This document shows, piece after piece, positions 36,993 through 37,606 of a stretch of DNA of 37,606 nt; the stretch's first letter is position 1, and the number at the start of each line of letters is the position of its first letter. A program made the position numbers and the translations under genes. The notes under the pieces were generated by a model. That model searched no databases, was not told the DNA's origin, and worked only from the letters and a program-made list of their open reading frames with translations. The DNA comes from an uncultured Maritimibacter sp. (GTDB lineage: Bacteria; Pseudomonadota; Alphaproteobacteria; Rhodobacterales; Rhodobacteraceae), in assembly GCA_913063035.1 (NCBI GenBank), contig CAJXYS010000031.1, positions 1-37,606 on the forward strand, in the 5' to 3' direction.

Positions 36993-37080
36993 TGCAACAA
37001 CTCCTTCCACATTGCCGTCAAGAACCATCCCATCCCACTAGCTCAAGAGCAAGCGAAGCATCGACGCCCGCCTCTTTCGC

Positions 37081-37554
37081 TTGCGCGAGCGCCTGAATGA
37101 TACCGGCTGCGGCGCGAGCCCGCCCGCCCGCGTCATACGCTTGAAGCGGCTGCATCACTCCCACCGCGACCGGCTGGCCCGGGTCCTGACGACCCGCCAT
37201 GCCAATCCCGGCGAAATCCTCCTGCGCAAGGACAGCGCCGCGAAAAGCGTGTACTTCATCGCCTCGGGTGCCGTGGAAGTGGAGACCGCCGGCCAGACAT
37301 GGCGGCTGGGGCGCGGCGAAATGTTCGGCCAGATGGCCATTCTCATGAAGAAGGCGCGCCGCACCGAGGTCCGGGCCATCGCGCCCTCGACGCTTCTTGA
37401 ACTGGGCGAAGTGCGCTTCCGCCGCCTGCTGAAACGCAGCAAGGCGCTGCAGGACGCCGTGCGCGCCAGCGCGGAGAAGCGCGGGATCGCGCCGGGGGAG
37501 CTGTTCCCGCCGGAGGAGGCATCGCGAAGACGCCGGGATCGCGGGACGCCATGA
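37081..37554 (+). CDS. Cyclic nucleotide-binding domain protein, probably a 5'-truncated remnant
   Basis: The frame covers a cNMP-binding fold (about 25-125): HANPGEILLRKDSAAKSVYFIASGAVEVET, LGRGEMFGQMAILMKKARRTEVRAIAPSTLLEL, then a helical tail. The PGEILLRK...GEMFGQ pattern is that of the C-terminal sensor of cNMP-linked cation channels or Na+/H+ antiporters. No ATG precedes the domain. The only candidate start is TTG 37081 without a ribosome site, and an in-frame stop lies at 37039. The residues before the domain (RLFRLRERLNDTG) look like continuing protein, so a longer gene may have lost its front to the adjacent AT-rich insertion. Confidence 0.55.
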   Translation: MRERLNDTGCGASPPARVIRLKRLHHSHRDRLARVLTTRHANPGEILLRKDSAAKSVYFIASGAVEVETAGQTWRLGRGEMFGQMAILMKKARRTEVRAIAPSTLLELGEVRFRRLLKRSKALQDAVRASAEKRGIAPGELFPPEEASRRRRDRGTP

Positions 37555-37606
37555 GGCCGCTGCGCGGAGCCGTCGAGCCGGGCGGCGCGGCGGCCCCGGC
37601 GTCGGC

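Noticed and set aside
37018-37200. 60-residue minus-strand frame overlapping the front of the AT-rich gene
   Set aside because: Half of it is antisense to the cNMP-binding fragment and there is no ribosome site; probably chance.
37551-37606. Possible start of another plus-strand gene (ATG overlapping the stop of the sensor fragment)
   Set aside because: Only 18 codons are available, with Ala/Gly-rich composition and no recognisable sequence; it cannot be supported.

Overview
The window looks like chromosomal DNA of a GC-rich alphaproteobacterium, most likely a Rhodobacteraceae (roseobacter/Rhodobacter type). The reasons are the gene neighbourhoods (ppx-rlmE-tellurite-type transporter-guaB; aroK-aroB back to back with xerD; obgE-proB-proA next to rplU-rpmA), the 50S protein L21 with a long Ala/Lys tail and helix-hairpin-helix end, and the split-B12-enzyme style operon. 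No species assignment is possible from sequence reading alone.

Left edge (1-2501): an accessory segment. A reverse-strand MmeI-family DNA methyltransferase (start 1767) runs off the left edge. Between it and guaB lie about 730 bases without a convincing gene. They contain a candidate promoter with two palindromes in front of the methyltransferase, a 10-mer repeated in tandem, and two tandem GTTC-N7-GTTC boxes that match the alphaproteobacterial LexA/SOS operator.

2502-11500: housekeeping genes on the minus strand (guaB, a TDT/TehA-like transporter, rlmE, ppx/gppA), then a plus-strand four-gene one-carbon/cobalamin operon: a small 'virulence factor' family protein, a MetF-type reductase, a methyltetrahydrofolate-corrinoid methyltransferase and a RACo/RamA-like corrinoid reactivator. 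The last two share an odd Arg/Gly-rich C-terminal tail. A tRNA-Gly(CCC) with its own promoter follows.

11700-22310: a PRC-barrel secreted protein, a thioesterase, the zwf-pgl-pgi operon (upper Entner-Doudoroff/pentose phosphate) with a perfect LacI-type palindrome just upstream of zwf, an EamA transporter, aroB-aroK (shikimate pathway), and divergently a 44-residue membrane peptide, a large exported protein and xerD.

22390-29900: a CNNM/CorC-type membrane protein; a 387-base gap with a strong terminator, a promoter and a second terminator that together outline a roughly 70-nt RNA; an IalB-like secreted protein; an lpxD-ACP-ketoacyl synthase operon (lipid A acylation); and a divergent pair of periplasmic murein enzymes (L,D-transpeptidase and a Tat-exported MepK-like peptidase).

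29900-37606: proA-proB-obgE, a GNAT acetyltransferase, rpmA-rplU with a visible promoter and a 5' hairpin, a DUF2059 protein and tRNA-Ser(CGA). Immediately after the tRNA the composition becomes visibly more AT-rich, with one unrecognised membrane-anchored protein, followed by a cyclic-nucleotide-binding domain that appears to have lost its N-terminal part. This looks like a small acquired segment at a tRNA gene.
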